64,000 nt of DNA. Origin: Portulaca oleracea. Its lineage: Eukaryota; Streptophyta; Magnoliopsida; Caryophyllales; Portulacaceae. This document shows positions 46,923-59,330 of the stretch, one piece after another. Positions within the stretch are counted from its first letter, which is position 1, and every line of letters starts with the position of its first letter. Position numbers and translations under genes: made by a program. The stretch covers positions 12,579,332-12,643,331 of the forward strand of contig CM055870.1 in NCBI GenBank assembly GCA_029582165.1. Reading direction: 5' to 3'. The notes beneath the pieces are model-generated. The model searched no databases, was not told the origin of the DNA, and worked only from the letters and a program-made list of their open reading frames with translations.

Positions 46923-49600
46923 TTAATCCTCATCGTGCCGCACTCCACCACCACCACTGGCGCTATCAGCCCCATGGGCTCCGCTTCCACCAGCTCCAAA
47001 GTAAGTGTCCCATTGATAGTAGGAGGAGTCTACTACCTTTGTATCACCGCCGAGCCGCAGTGCAATACTGCATCGCTGCGTTAAGCCAAGAGTGTTCGAA
47101 CTCGCCACTTGATTACCTCCGTGCCACCCCGTGGAGCAGCCCGAAGTTCTTACTACAGGCTCGGGACAGGCCATCCCGACCATTCCCGAGTTTGCTCCCA
47201 TCCAGACGATCGAGGTCGCTCCAAACCTCGCGAAGGAGTAACGGGAACAATCGGTTGAGACGGAAGCACCGATGAGGCGCCATCTGCGAGGGCACGGTTA
47301 TACCCCAGATGCACCGAATCACCGCGAAGCACCACAGTAGGATCGACCGCCGCAAAGGAAGTGCCAAAACCCAAATCCACAGTCGGTGCAGGAGACGCAG
47401 GAGCATACCCGGGCATTCCATAAGGGTACTGAGGCGAAGGATGAGAGGGTTGGCGCCTAGACCCCGAATGATGAGATTCTGGAGGAGTACCTAAATGCAG
47501 TGAAATGCCTTCTTGCTCACCGCACACAGCTCCACCAACAGCGCTAGACTCGGAACACGTCTCCACCACGGTTGGGGTGCCACGCCGAGCCGCGGCTCCG
47601 GCGAATTCTATGATCATGAGACCTCACCTGATGCTCACGCTCACCTAAAGACATGGAGGATATGCTGTTCTCCACAGAACGCTGATAGTCATGGCCGAAA
47701 CCTGTGTCTCCATAATGGGAACTGGTTGAATGGCTATCTTCAAGTAAGATACCTTTCCCACGGTCATCGTGAGCCGGCATGCCCGTGCTCCGCCTACTCC
47801 TCTCCCCGTGCCTTCGGAGAGCACCATCACCCCCATAAGACCGCCTCGCCGCCATAAAGGAAGAATGTCAAGGAGGGTCAATCCGCTCCGACGCCACGAG
47901 GCACGCAAGCATTCGAATGGCGAGGAGGATCCACAGACGAGATCGCGCCTCATCATCCACGCCAAGGCCCCAACCACGTAACTCGCAAGGTCTTTCTCGA
48001 GCCCATTTAAGTGTGAAGTAATTTTGAGAAAGCCTTTGCTCGCTTCCATCGCCATCGCATGAATGAGGAAAATTGGTCAAAGTTCGAGCAAATTACAACT
48101 AAGCAAGGAAAAAGGGGAATCACCTACCGCTTTCCAGGATCTTCTCTAGTTCCGCTTGATGTCCTCACTAGTCGCCTCGGTAGCCAGAACCGTGTCCCCA
48201 GAGTTACTCGCTCTTCTCGTCATCTCGCAATAGGGCCCCAAATCGCAACAAACAAAGAATCGGTCGTGTTAGGCGATAATAGAAGGGACATGAAAAGAAT
48301 AAATGGAGTTCTTCTTCTCTACCTTTCTGAAGGCTAGGCGGTCCCGATATAGTTCCCATTCCTCCTGACTGGTCGCGATGCCATCGATGCATGGTTAGTA
48401 TACCAAGAACCCTCTTAGCTTCTCGCAAACGCCAAAGATTCAAGGCTCGCGGATCATTCATGGTCTTGGGAGGGTCTGATGGTATTATCCACCTCTCATG
48501 ACCCAGAGATTGCCTCGTAAATCTCTCACCAAGACTCCAGACCCAACCGGACGGGCTCTCCATCACCAAGCGCAGGGTACTATCCCTATGCGCCGCATTT
48601 CGTGAGGGGACAAAATCTTGCGGAATATTGAAGCCAACCCAGGCATTCCAATTGACGTCATCCTGCATAAGTAAAGGAAACATGAGCACTAAAGAAATTC
48701 AAGAGAAATTACATGAAAGATGTACCTCATCAAGGTGATCCAAGATGCAGCGCAGCTCATCTAGGCTCCCAAATGGCTTCTTCTTTTGCTCGAGGTAGTT
48801 TTTGTGCCACCGTTGCTGGCACTGTCTGGGCGTGTCGGGTAGGGATAGTGAATCCCTTTAATATACTGCACTTCCCATACCGCAAATATGTCAATACCGA
48901 TACTCGCGATTTGGGTTAAGAGAGATAAGCATGTAAAAGAGAAGGCCTCAAGATTACCTCGAGCACCTTCCACATGCTCGCCGCCATCTCCGCGACTCGA
49001 CGCCAAGAATGGGTCCACATCGCATCGTGCCGTACACCAATGCGAAGCCAGCGAATGAAGTTGGCATAAGCAGCTTTGGCCCAGTTCCGGTGAATGACCT
49101 GCTCTAGATCGAGGAGATTCTTCATCCAGGTCAAATAAACATCATCACCTCGATTGGCAAACATCAGGCAGATGAAGTATGCCAGGAAAATAAAGCGACG
49201 CTGAAACTCATCCATATGAGTGAAGTCAGCGGATGTGATGACAGCCTCGAAGGAACATTAAGATAGCTTCATCTTTAGACTAATTCGGCGCCTGCTCGAG
49301 CACCTGGCCTAATAGTTCCATCACCGTCCGCACAACAGTGGTCGAATTCGACATCTTGACCACCCCAACAGAGTCTTAATCATCACAAAGTCGACAGGGG
49401 TTATGGTCATTTCTCCCACCGGAGGTGAAAGGTTGGTAGAATCCTGCATCTTCTCCGCAAGCGCACGCCCATTACCCGTGGTGCAAGGTTCCTGTGCCTT
49501 AACACATTTCCGTAAGAGGTCGAACTCGACTCTTCTAAAAGTGTAAGCGCCGCTTATCTTCTGCAAAATGCTCGACCACCTTGATCGGCTTCCGCATGTT
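46923..49600 (-). pseudogene. Antisense cargo 2: plant mobile domain (PMD) protein with retained introns
   Basis: On minus from about 49590: SPPVGEMTITPVDFVMI is the GEMTIT-type start of the plant mobile domain (MAIN/MAIL family). RRFIFLAYFICLMFANRGDDV (split), NWAKAAYANFIRWLRIGV and WRRVAEMAASMWKVLE follow. An intron starts at 48957 (GAG|GTAATC; acceptor at 48866 or 48903). Then LRCILDHLDE joins DDVNWNAWVGF across a clean 63-bp intron (48725-48663). ERFTRQSLGHERWIIPSDPP follows, then a Gly/Ser/Pro-rich tail to about 46923. Shifts near 48800 and 49300 show decay. PMD proteins act in chromatin silencing in plants, and the domain is repeatedly found in transposons. Confidence 0.7.
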
Positions 49601-49944
49601 GCCGCCTGTTCTAAGAGAATCTTCCTGAAAATCCACGATAGAAGAATTCAAAAGGGGTACATCAGTATAGCAGCTATCAATAGACTCCCAGTTTAGCAAG
49701 AGTTAAACCAAACTGCCACTAAACTGGGGGCTATGCGGCACAAGCAACGGGTCGAATCAGCCTGAGAGCTAAGACACGAAAGCGAGTTTGGGCCTTCTTC
49801 TATTCCATCTGGGCCAGGCTTTTCTGACCCACGCAAAATAAAAGAAGAGCCCGATGCTTGGCCAAACCCAGACAGGTTTGAGCCTTTGGGCTTTGCTTCC
49901 ATTTCATCCGCCACAAAAATTGCGTGGCCCATTTCATGAGTGAA

Positions 49945-50200
49945 CTCAAACGGGTTCCACCCCCTTTCAATGGGCCTCCTTCCATCCTTTCGGCCCACAC
50001 ACACAAAAAAAAAGAAAGGTTGCTCGGAGAAGGAACCCAGACGGGTTCTACTCCTGTTCAGTGGGCCTCTTCCATCTTTTCGGCCCACACACAAAAAAAA
50101 AAGAAAATCGCCTGGAGAGGCAACCCAGACGGGTTCTACACCCTTTCAATGGGCCTTCTTCCATCTTTTCGGCCCACGCACAAAAAGGGGGGGGCTATTC
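49945..50200 (+). repeat. 88-bp tandem repeat, about three units
   Basis: Units starting near 49947, 50034 and 50122 each run: GGGTTCTACNCC..., CAATGGGCCT, TTCCATCTTTTCGGCCCAC, an ACACACAAAAAA run, and a GGAGA-rich end. Each unit contains one AACCCAGACGGGTT-type motif at its boundary. Confidence 0.75.
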
Positions 50201-50201
50201 T

Positions 50202-51350
50202 CAGCCCGTTTCACATGGTTCAAGCCCAACCCAGACGGGTTTGAGGCCGAAAATGGGGGCTGTTTTCGGCCCAGTTCAGATAGTCCAACATCATTTTCCG
50301 ACCTAAAGCAATACCCGGACGGGTTTGAGAGCATTTATCAAAAAAAAAAAACAAAAAGAAAAAGACGCAAAAAAAAAGAGACAAAAACGGGCCAGAGAAC
50401 CCAGACTGCGCATACTTCCATTTCGCCGCCCAACTCAACCAAGCCCAACTCAAAAGGGAGGCCTTTTCACTCACCAACCTGCACGGGTTCCTCTCGCCCA
50501 AACACCGCTTTTCTACTTCGGCCCAATTCTTAACTAAATCAACAAGTGCGAATCAAACATCTCTACTTGCAAATTTAAGCTAAAGCAACCAAGAGCAACC
50601 AAAAGTTCATGCACATCATATTTAGCTAAATCAACAAGTTAGAATCAAACATTTCTACTTGCAAATTTAAGCTAAAACCAAAAGCAAAGTCAAGAAGAAG
50701 ACATTACTGACATGTGAATGCTTATGCCATACGTGGTTCCATGGTTCGCACCAATTCGACGGTTCCCAACCGGCCGGGAGTCCATGCTCACGAAGACATC
50801 TCATGTGCCCGATTCACGCATGGGGTTGAAAGGCGGATTCCTAGCTTTCCTAACCATTATTTCCTAACTAGCAAATAAGTGGAAGAGAGAAGCAAGGAAG
50901 AGAGAGAAGCAAAGGAATAAGAAGGAGGAGCTTGAAGTGTGAGTTAAGGGAAGCAGAGGCCTCCTTTATAGGAAAAGTGGGTGCATGCACACCACACAAG
51001 TGTCCAAGCAATGGCCCCAGATCCGGATTGTGGAAGACATGCATTGGCAAAATCTATCTCATCCTATCCTATCGGATTGCGCAAAAAAAGAAAAATAATG
51101 AAAGGGTCGAACCCAGACGGTTCTGGGCCAAAACAGCCCAACAAGCGCAAAGAACCCAAACGGTTTCATGGGCCAAGAGCAAGCCCAATTCGCGAACCTG
51201 CACGGGTTCCCGGGCCGAAATGAGAGGTCAAGGTCGTTGAGCCCAATGCGACTTGATGCTCAACTCGAACCCATTTTCAAGACATAAACCGATGTAAATT
51301 CTCCGACTCACTTTGGATTTCAAATAAATCGATGTCTTCTTTCTTTCTTT
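50202..51350 (+). other. Non-coding 3' region of the Tat element
   Basis: Continues the GGCCCA/AACCCAGACGGGTT-rich text (50228, 50313 variant, 50476 variant, 51110 variant, 51195 variant). It also holds A-rich runs at 50341-50385 and an AT-rich part with a near-duplicate of AAATTTAAGCTAAA (about 50570 and 50665). No convincing gene. Confidence 0.5.
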
Positions 51351-51429
51351 CTTGCAGACAATGCGCGAATACAATGCCGTCATCGCCCTAACAATACATG
51401 ACACCATCACCGCCGCCGCTAGTACGCGA

Positions 51430-52140
51430 CACTTCATCAACAACGCCATTATCGGGCCTTCACAATGCGATGGCGCCATCGTCGGGCCTTCACACGCGAC
51501 GACGCCATCGTCGCCTTCACAATACGACGAGGCCGATCGACGGCCTTCACAATGCGATAGCGCCATCATCGCCTTCACAATACGATGGCGCCATCATCGC
51601 CTTCACACGCGCGATGGCGCCATCGCCGGGCCTTCACAATGCGACGAGGGCCATTGTCGCCTTCACAATGCGACAAGGGCCATCATCAGCCTTCACAATG
51701 CGATGAACATCACATCTACATCGCAGACCCGCCTTCCAAGCGCCAATAGCGACCATCGTCGCCTTCACACGCGACGAGGGCCATTGTCGGGCCTTCACAA
51801 TGCGACAAGGGCCATCATCGGCCTTCACAATGCGATGAACATCACATCTACATCGCCAGGACCCAGCCTTTCCAAGCGCCAGCCGCCATCGTCGGGCCTT
51901 CACAATGCAACGAGGGCCATTATCGCCTTCACACGCGACAAGGGCCATCATCGCCTTCACAATGCGATGAATATCATATCTACAACGCGCAGACCCGGCT
52001 TCCAAGCGCCAACAGCGCCATCGTCGGACTTCACAATGCGACGAGGCCATTTTCGCCTTCACAATGCGACAAGGGCCATCATCGCCTTCACAATGCGATG
52101 AACATCATATCGACATCGACGCAGACCCAGCCTTCCAAGC
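51430..52140 (+). repeat. Minisatellite with TTCACAATGCGA units and a higher-order period of about 130 bp
   Basis: More than twenty units of about 28-31 bp share CCTTCACAATGCGA and GGGCCATCATCG / GGCGCCATCGTCG. Larger blocks with GATGAACATCACATCTACAT and CTTCCAAGCGCCA recur near 51702, 51833, 51967 and 52097. It lies just upstream of the 3' LTR, the place where Tat/Ogre elements are known to carry satellite-generating tandem repeats. Confidence 0.85.
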
Positions 52141-52232
52141 GCCAACCACTTGAACAGCTTCGATTCATATCCAAGATCATCAAGACTACTTTGATCATCG
52201 CTTTACTCAAATTCGATCAAAGTGGGGCTATC

Positions 52233-53276
52233 TCAGAGACGCGAATTTTGTATCAGATTTTAGTACTAGTTTTAGAAAATAAGCTAACCGATTAATTTAG
52301 TAGCACGCAAGCCCTCACCCACCTAAACCCGGAAGAAACAAAAGCCCAATACCAGTGGGAACCCGTCTGGGTTGTTGGCCGGAGCTCAGCTCTAACCCAA
52401 AGAGAACCCGTCTGGTTTAATGGCCTGAGCTTAGCTCCACCCACAAGAACCCGTCTGCTTTTGGGCTCAATGCCTGTCGCTGCCTCTCACAAGAAACCCG
52501 CCTGGTTGTTTTCTTACGCCATGGCTAACCTAGCAAAAAAAAACATAACCCTAAACCTAATTTCCCCATAAATACCCATCATCCATCACCCATTAAAATA
52601 CCCAGAATATACTAGGAGTATTGACACTAGTGTATTCTCTCTCTCTCTCTCCTTTGCATGCTACCTCATTAAAGGTTAGCGTGATTCTTGTATTAATGTG
52701 TATAATGTAATTTTACTTTCTTTGTATCTTTCTTTCGCTTCTTTGCATGACATTAATGATAAACTCGTGAAATTTATTCATTCCTCCTCTTTTTCAATCT
52801 TTCGCTTTAATTTAATTCTAGTAGAGTCTATTCGTTTGAATAGGCGGGTTTGACGATTTTGATTGTCAAATTCAGAACCTTACCCCGAATCCGTCTTTGG
52901 GTTCAGAGGTCGAGTCTATTTCTTTAACGGTTCGTTGTTTTATCCTAAAATTCAACTGGCGACTCTAACTTTTTTTCTCTGAAAACCCTTTTTTTAACCC
53001 TTGACAAGGAACCCAGACGGGTTCCCTTGTTTTCACCCCGAATCAAAGACATGAACCCAGACGGGTTCCCTGTCTGTTTTTTTTCAGTTTTCAAAGAACC
53101 CAGCCAGGTTCTGGTTCCTTTTTCTTTTTTTTCTCTCGGTTTTGTCTGTTGGAACCCAGACGGGTTCCTGGTGTTTTTTCTTCTTTTTTTCTTTTCTTTC
53201 TCTTTTCGTCCTTTTTCAAGAAAGTCGAGTTTCGGGGTTAAATCAATTTGTCAATTAAAAGTGTCCTTAAAAGTTC
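52233..53276 (+). repeat. Tat element 3' LTR, truncated
   Basis: Matches the 5' LTR from its first bases (here CAGAGACGCGAATTTTG, with the TGTAGAC start mutated) to AAAAGTTC, the equivalent of position 36492. The last about 113 bp are missing. A short purine stretch (AAAGTGGGG, about 52219) precedes it. Many small indels in G/C runs distinguish the two LTRs. Confidence 0.88.
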
Positions 53277-56011
53277 CTTTCTAAGATAAGTGAGGTTCAA
53301 GTTGGTTGAGCCTCGGACCTTGCCTCAATTTTCATTCGTTTAATTCTTTCAACAAAGTCTATCAACGTCAAAGTTATTAAAACTTTTTATCAACGTTACA
53401 TAGAACATAGATGGATCACAATCGTGACCCTTTTTCCCAACCTCTTCACGATGTTACTGGAGCCCAAAACCAACATCCAAGTCCATCTCAAGAAGTTGCA
53501 AAACGCCTTTGATATCCATTGTGCGGCTAATCCGCAATCTGAGTATCGCAATGATGAGTGCCGAGCTTGTTGCTTGTTGCTTGTTGCCACCCTTCCCCAC
53601 GAGAGCCCGTGGGATGATGTAAGAAGCCGCTACCGTCAGCTACTCCTTCGGGGAGAGCCCGGTCGACACGCATGGTGCCTCAATTCCATTGGGGCAAGAA
53701 ATCAGATCGCATTGGAAGTTGTTATCATTCAAGCTGCTCTTCTATGCGTCTACACGTGGCGAGCTAGGGCCTTTTCTACACGAGATGCTATCGTTGCCTG
53801 CTCCTCCAAACGCAGGACTAACCCCTCCGCATGTTTTTCCTCCACCAATGACGATCCAACTTCGTTTCACACCCCTTATCACGGGCCGTCCGACACCTCC
53901 CGTTCCATCCCCACGACGCGGGTCATCACCCTCGGAGCATGAACCCGCGGAGGAAGAAGATCCTAACATGGATCCCGACGAGCATGAAGTCAAGCAAGAG
54001 CCTAAGGGTACTAGCGACTATGGTCAAGGGACACCTCATCATGTGAATCTACTCTAATTGACTTCTGTGCAGGAATAGCTAGAAGCTAACCTTTGCTAAG
54101 CTAGATGACTGTATTAACCTTTGTGGTTGACCGATTCCTTTGTCTTAAGGTCACCTCTTGTAACTAGTTAAACTATGCTAATTTTTGGGACCTTCCTATG
54201 TGTGTGGGTAAGGGGAAGCATTGGAAGTAATTGGGACTTTGGAATTTGTTTAGTGTTGAAATGTATTTCGGATATGGTTGAAAAAGGGGATACCCTAAGG
54301 ACGAATGGGAGAGGCATCCTCATATTCTTGGATGTTTACATTGGCATCATATGTTGAAGGTTTTTAACTAGCAAGTACTTGTGTTAGACATATGGGGCGA
54401 TGAGTTTAACGTTGTGGTAGGGCCGTGAGAAGTTTGACGGGAGTTCCCTTAATATACGAACATGCATAGGGACCTTATAGTCAGGCGAGGCGAGGAAGAC
54501 CTTATGAGAATGCATTCAACTACAAACCAAAAGTATATACAGAACAAGTTATAAAGAGGTGATGGCAATAAGTTATGTTGAATAAGGGTATACTCCGTGG
54601 TAATGTTGGAATATGTTTCAAAGATCGGGGAAACCAACTTGAACTACAAGGTCCTCAGCCCAACTTAGGAACAGCTACACATCCTGAGTCATCCCTAGAT
54701 TCTATCACTTCTAATCCACCACCATACCCTGACATTTTAGGTTTTTATGCAAGAATTGCTTAGGCACATACCCGTCTCGCCACTAGGATAGACGAAGCTA
54801 TTAATGAACAACCATCGTGAGGACCAAATCTCTTCTGTATGACTTTTATACTTCAAGTTCATCGCTCAATTTCGATTTTTATTCCCTGCCCTCAGTGTGC
54901 TTCCCCCTAGTAAAGGTTACTCCCTCATCGCAATATTAAAATCCAAGCTTCTCGTTACCTACCATGGGTCATTCTCAAGAATTCTTATCAGATCCTATCG
55001 TTGTTACCAGTCCAGTATGTTAAGGCATTCAATAACTTGCCCTGATCGACTTGTTATCAATTCTCGATCAATTCTTTCATGACCATTACCCGCTTATGAC
55101 TCCTATTCACTCGTTATTTCTTCAGAATTAGACTTCATTTGATTCATATGACCCTTTTTACTCGCTAAGATTTATCTTTTTCAGGTGATGGGCATGTTCT
55201 ATCATGAATCTGAACACTATCTTCAAAGCTTAGCTTCCACAAAAGTCATACTTTGTTTAGGATCAATAACTTATGCTCTATCATTCCAGAAAGTTACTAC
55301 AAAGTATTCATACATTCCAAACTTTAATTGTCTTAATTCGGAAATTAGAAGACCGATCCTGATATCTTTCCTTTCCAAATCAAGCTCATTTCGATGTACT
55401 TATGAATTTCCTTGTTCATGAAATCATTGTAATCATCATCTTTGTCAAATATGCTATCTTTTGTTGATCCTCGTTTCCTAAATGGATATACATGTGTCGT
55501 TGGACTAAAGAATACCTATATCCCTCCACGTAGTCTTAAAGCTTTAAATCTATCAGTGTAAACCTTTGCTTTGTTGTTAACTTCCAAAATTCATGTTTCT
55601 ACCTCTTATTGATGATATCTTCCTGTTATCATGTTTCCCTCCGTGCCTGTTGGTGTCTTCTATAGGAAATAGATGTCAGGAGGGAAGTTTAATAAAGTAA
55701 GGAAAGGTGAAATGCAAAAGTGTTAGTTTATGTGGAATTACCAAGGTACCTGAGGTAAAATGGGAAATGTAGTGAAGCAGATGTTCAAGGAGAATACTAG
55801 GGTCCTCGAGTCAAGACTTTTTCGATTAAGTTGTTCATAAAGTCAAGAATATAGAACGCTTGGAGAAAGACTAGCTCTTCTTCCAGAGGAATAAAAGTCA
55901 TATGGGTACATCGGAGAAAGAAAAGCTACCCACACATCTTTTACGGAATATCAAACACAATGGAACCAACAGCAAGTTTCGGGGACGAAACTTCTTTTAA
56001 GGGGGGGAGGG
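53272..56011 (+). mobile_element. LARD copy 2, internal region lacking its first about 620 bp
   Basis: Collinear with 31613-34355 of copy 1 at very high identity, including the polypurine tract before 56012. The left end joins the Tat 3' LTR at the shared pentamer AGTTC (53272-53276). Confidence 0.9.
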
Positions 56012-59000
56012 TGTAACGACCCGCCCTAAACCCGATTAATTAAAACCTTAATTACAGTAATTAGCTCAGATTACGCTAATAAAATTTTTCTACTTTTACT
56101 TTACGATTATTGTTATTATTTATTTTTATGCGTGACAGGTCTCGAGCAAGGTGATGGCTAAATGGGTTGAATTTATGTCATCTCGGAATTTAGGTTAAAA
56201 GTGTTATTGTGAGTCTATGAGTATTTTTACGATGAGTGATATATTTCCTTTTATCATTCTCAATTTTATGCTTTTAACCGAGGAAGGGTATATTATTTTT
56301 TTATTTCCGTTTCAATTACGATTTATATTATCCCATCTTCCCCATTATATTTTATCGTTCAATTGATTTTATTAGTGTCATCCTACCAATTTATTTTATT
56401 TGATTTTAAGTTTTACTAATTGATATTGTCTAATTTCAACTCAAATTACTTTATTTAACTTTGTATCAATTTATTTTACCCAAGTTATTACCAAGTAATC
56501 TTAGCTAGTTTATTATCAATTATTTTACTTAAACTAATTTTATTTGTATTAGTTAATTACTCTTTTAATTGTTATTAAAAGGAAGGGGTTTTACATCTAT
56601 ATATTAGAAGAAGGGCCTTAGTGCTTCATTTTAATCCAACACATTTCACCAAACTCTTTCTCCCTTTCCTTGTGTGTTTGGCCGAGAACCCCAGCCAGCC
56701 CCCTTCTTCTGCTGCTTTTCCGGCCACAACTCCGGCATCGGCGTGTTCTCCGCACCCCGAGCCCCCTCTCTCACCTCCTCTCTTGTTTTCTCACTCAATT
56801 TCTCATTCAAGTGGTATAATATTCAAACCCTAACTCAAGCTTTTATTCTCCTAATCTGATTTTCATGTTTAAATTATGTATCTTTGATGTTTTTCATCTC
56901 TTTTAAGGTTCTTAATTATGAATTTATATTGTGGTTAAACTAGGGTTTGAATTTGAGTTTGATACATGTGAATTTGAGTTGTTTTTGGGTGTTTGATATT
57001 GTATTCTTGTTGAATGTTGGAAATAGCTTGTTGCATGTGAGTTCTTTGGTCATGATTAAGCAAGTCTAAGTGTTTAATTTCTGGAAAAATACATGGATGT
57101 TAGTTAATTTGAAGTTTAATTTGGAATTGATACAAGTTGGAGACAAAGAAAGTCTTGCATGTTGATTTAAATGGCCAAATAAGTTTCTGGGTACAATCTG
57201 ATTTTTGCAGAGGACTAAAAATGGGAGTTTAGCCCGGATTTTTGCTTAAAAGATAGCTTAAGACATTATCTAACTGTAGGCTTGAATTTGAATTTCCGAC
57301 ATGTATAGACCGAGTTATGGCTAAAACCGTGATTTACACGAAATTAATTACGTTTTCTGAGTCAGTGACTTGAGAGCAGATTTTCGTCTACTTAGAGACT
57401 TTATTGGTTCCAATAGTAAACATAAAAGTTTTAGGTCGCGTTGGGAGCTTTCCGAAAAGGTATATTATGCGTTCATACGATATCGGGACTAAGAGTTATG
57501 GAGTTTTCTTTAAGGTACTACAGACTGAGTTCTGCCCAGTAAGTTTAGATGTTGTCTGACTTTATGGCTATAAATCGACTTGTTAAGCTACTCAAATCAA
57601 GTGGTGGTCAACATGAGACTTGAAGAGCATTCTGTAAGCTTTTCAAATTGGGGTCTTAGACCTCCATGGGATACCGGGAGAGTGAATTAGGAGGTTGTAC
57701 TTTGAGAGGTTATAATCTGGGAATTATGTATACGTTTTCTAAGTCAGTAACTTCTTGCTAAGTTTTCGTCCAATTGAGACTTTATTGGCTTTAGTGATAA
57801 ACATGAAAGTTTTGGGGCGTTCCTTGAGCTTTCCAGAAACATAAGGGTTGCGTTCACCCGACATCGGGAGTGAAAGATATGAAGCCGGGAATAAGGGCTA
57901 TCAGTCGAGTTTCTGCCCAGAAAATGTCTTATAAATTTGGGATTTTGATATCCAATTCCAATCATGTAAGGGATTCTAATTGTTTGGAGGCTCTTTGGTC
58001 AATATTAGAATATTCAAAAGGTGTTTTCTAAGTCGAAAATACTATCGTTTGGAGGTTAATGTTACTTATCAAAGTTATGTTGTCATAGTTAAGGTTGAAA
58101 GGTTAGGTTGCATAAGGAAAGCAAGAACTCTCTGATTTCCATTCTAGCCTTTCATTCCTTAATTCTCCATATTCCATCAATATGACCTCTTCAAATCATT
58201 CTATAAGTTAAGCTATTCTTCGTTTACTTCCAAGCCTTTATGAGTTCCGTATCAAAAGATCAAACCGAAGGTTTTAGTTTCCGAATTACAGCTTCTGTTT
58301 TCTGTCCGGGCTATTTTTCGAGCCCTTCCCTTCATTTTTGGGCTTCGGTCCAGTTAACAAAGTTGTAGAACATGTTTTTCCCTATTCCGGGAAGTACTCG
58401 TTTGCTTAATTCCGAGTTTTCTAGCCCAAGTTATGCTAAAAACTTCGTTTAGTAAAAAAAAACCTGAAATTTCCTATTAAATTGCAATGTTTCTAAATTC
58501 TTGCAACTCACTAAGAACCCTTTTCGGTTCTAGTCTTCTACTCCTTTTATCTTAGTTCTCAAGCCACCCAAGCCATCTCGAGCCCGAGACGCGCCACCAA
58601 GCTTTGCACCATTTTAAGGTACGTAAATTGTCCAACTCTTGCTTATACTTAATGGCAAGTATTGCTTTCATTGCATATATACGCTAATGATTTTATTGTT
58701 TTATAAGTGGTCCCGCCATATTATTATATTTCTAGCTAGTCACATGAAGTGCTAGCCTTTATTCATCTAAAGGGCGCTCCTGATCAGAGCGTTATAGACC
58801 TGGCCAGTGTCGACTGCCTAGCAGTCACCCAATCCAAACTCCAGATCGGTTTGGGCATGCGCGTGTGTGAGATGCTTTGCATCGATCGTAAGGGATACCA
58901 CTCGTTTCCAATTATTACAAGTTTATCTCTTTTATTTACACATATTTATCTATGCGGCAATCCAGTTTATTCATGTTTAAGTTCCCCTTTCCCGTTTTCA

Positions 59001-59266
59001 AAATGAATTTAAATGTCGGCACTAAAACCGTTTGCGAACGGTTTGACGTGTTGGAGGTTTGTGTACTGAGTGTTTCCCCACTCATTTTGCGACTTGTTTT
59101 TAATGTTTTGTTTTAGGCAGTCCGAGCTCCCAAGATATTTGCAAGGCTAAGCGACAATAGAACTGCGTGCAAGGTAGCCCTTTAAGGTGGATGATGGCGG
59201 TTTGAGGATGCTCATGGGTTTGAAGAATGTTTATATTAGGAATTTATGTATGTATGTATATTGATT

Positions 59267-59330
<64 letters not shown>

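Larger units (their letters stand above)
35440..53276 (+). mobile_element. Tat-lineage Ty3/gypsy retrotransposon with antisense cargo, about 17.8 kb
   Basis: 5' LTR 35440-36605, then a Tat/Ogre-style primer binding site, a leader, degenerate gag-protease-RT-RNase H-second RNase H-integrase on plus (37.6-44.2 kb). A long 3' region (44.2-52.2 kb) follows with two minus-strand coding regions and tandem repeats, then a truncated 3' LTR (52233-53276). The second RNase H, the DNGSA protease motif and the primer site place it in the Tat group. All plus-strand coding parts are broken. It sits inside a LARD LTR and ends in a deletion junction. Confidence 0.9.

Noticed and set aside
51352..52101. 249-codon open frame through the minisatellite
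   Set aside because: The frame is open only because the repeat unit lacks stops in that frame. Overlapping frames are also open, and the translation is a low-complexity repeat without domain features.
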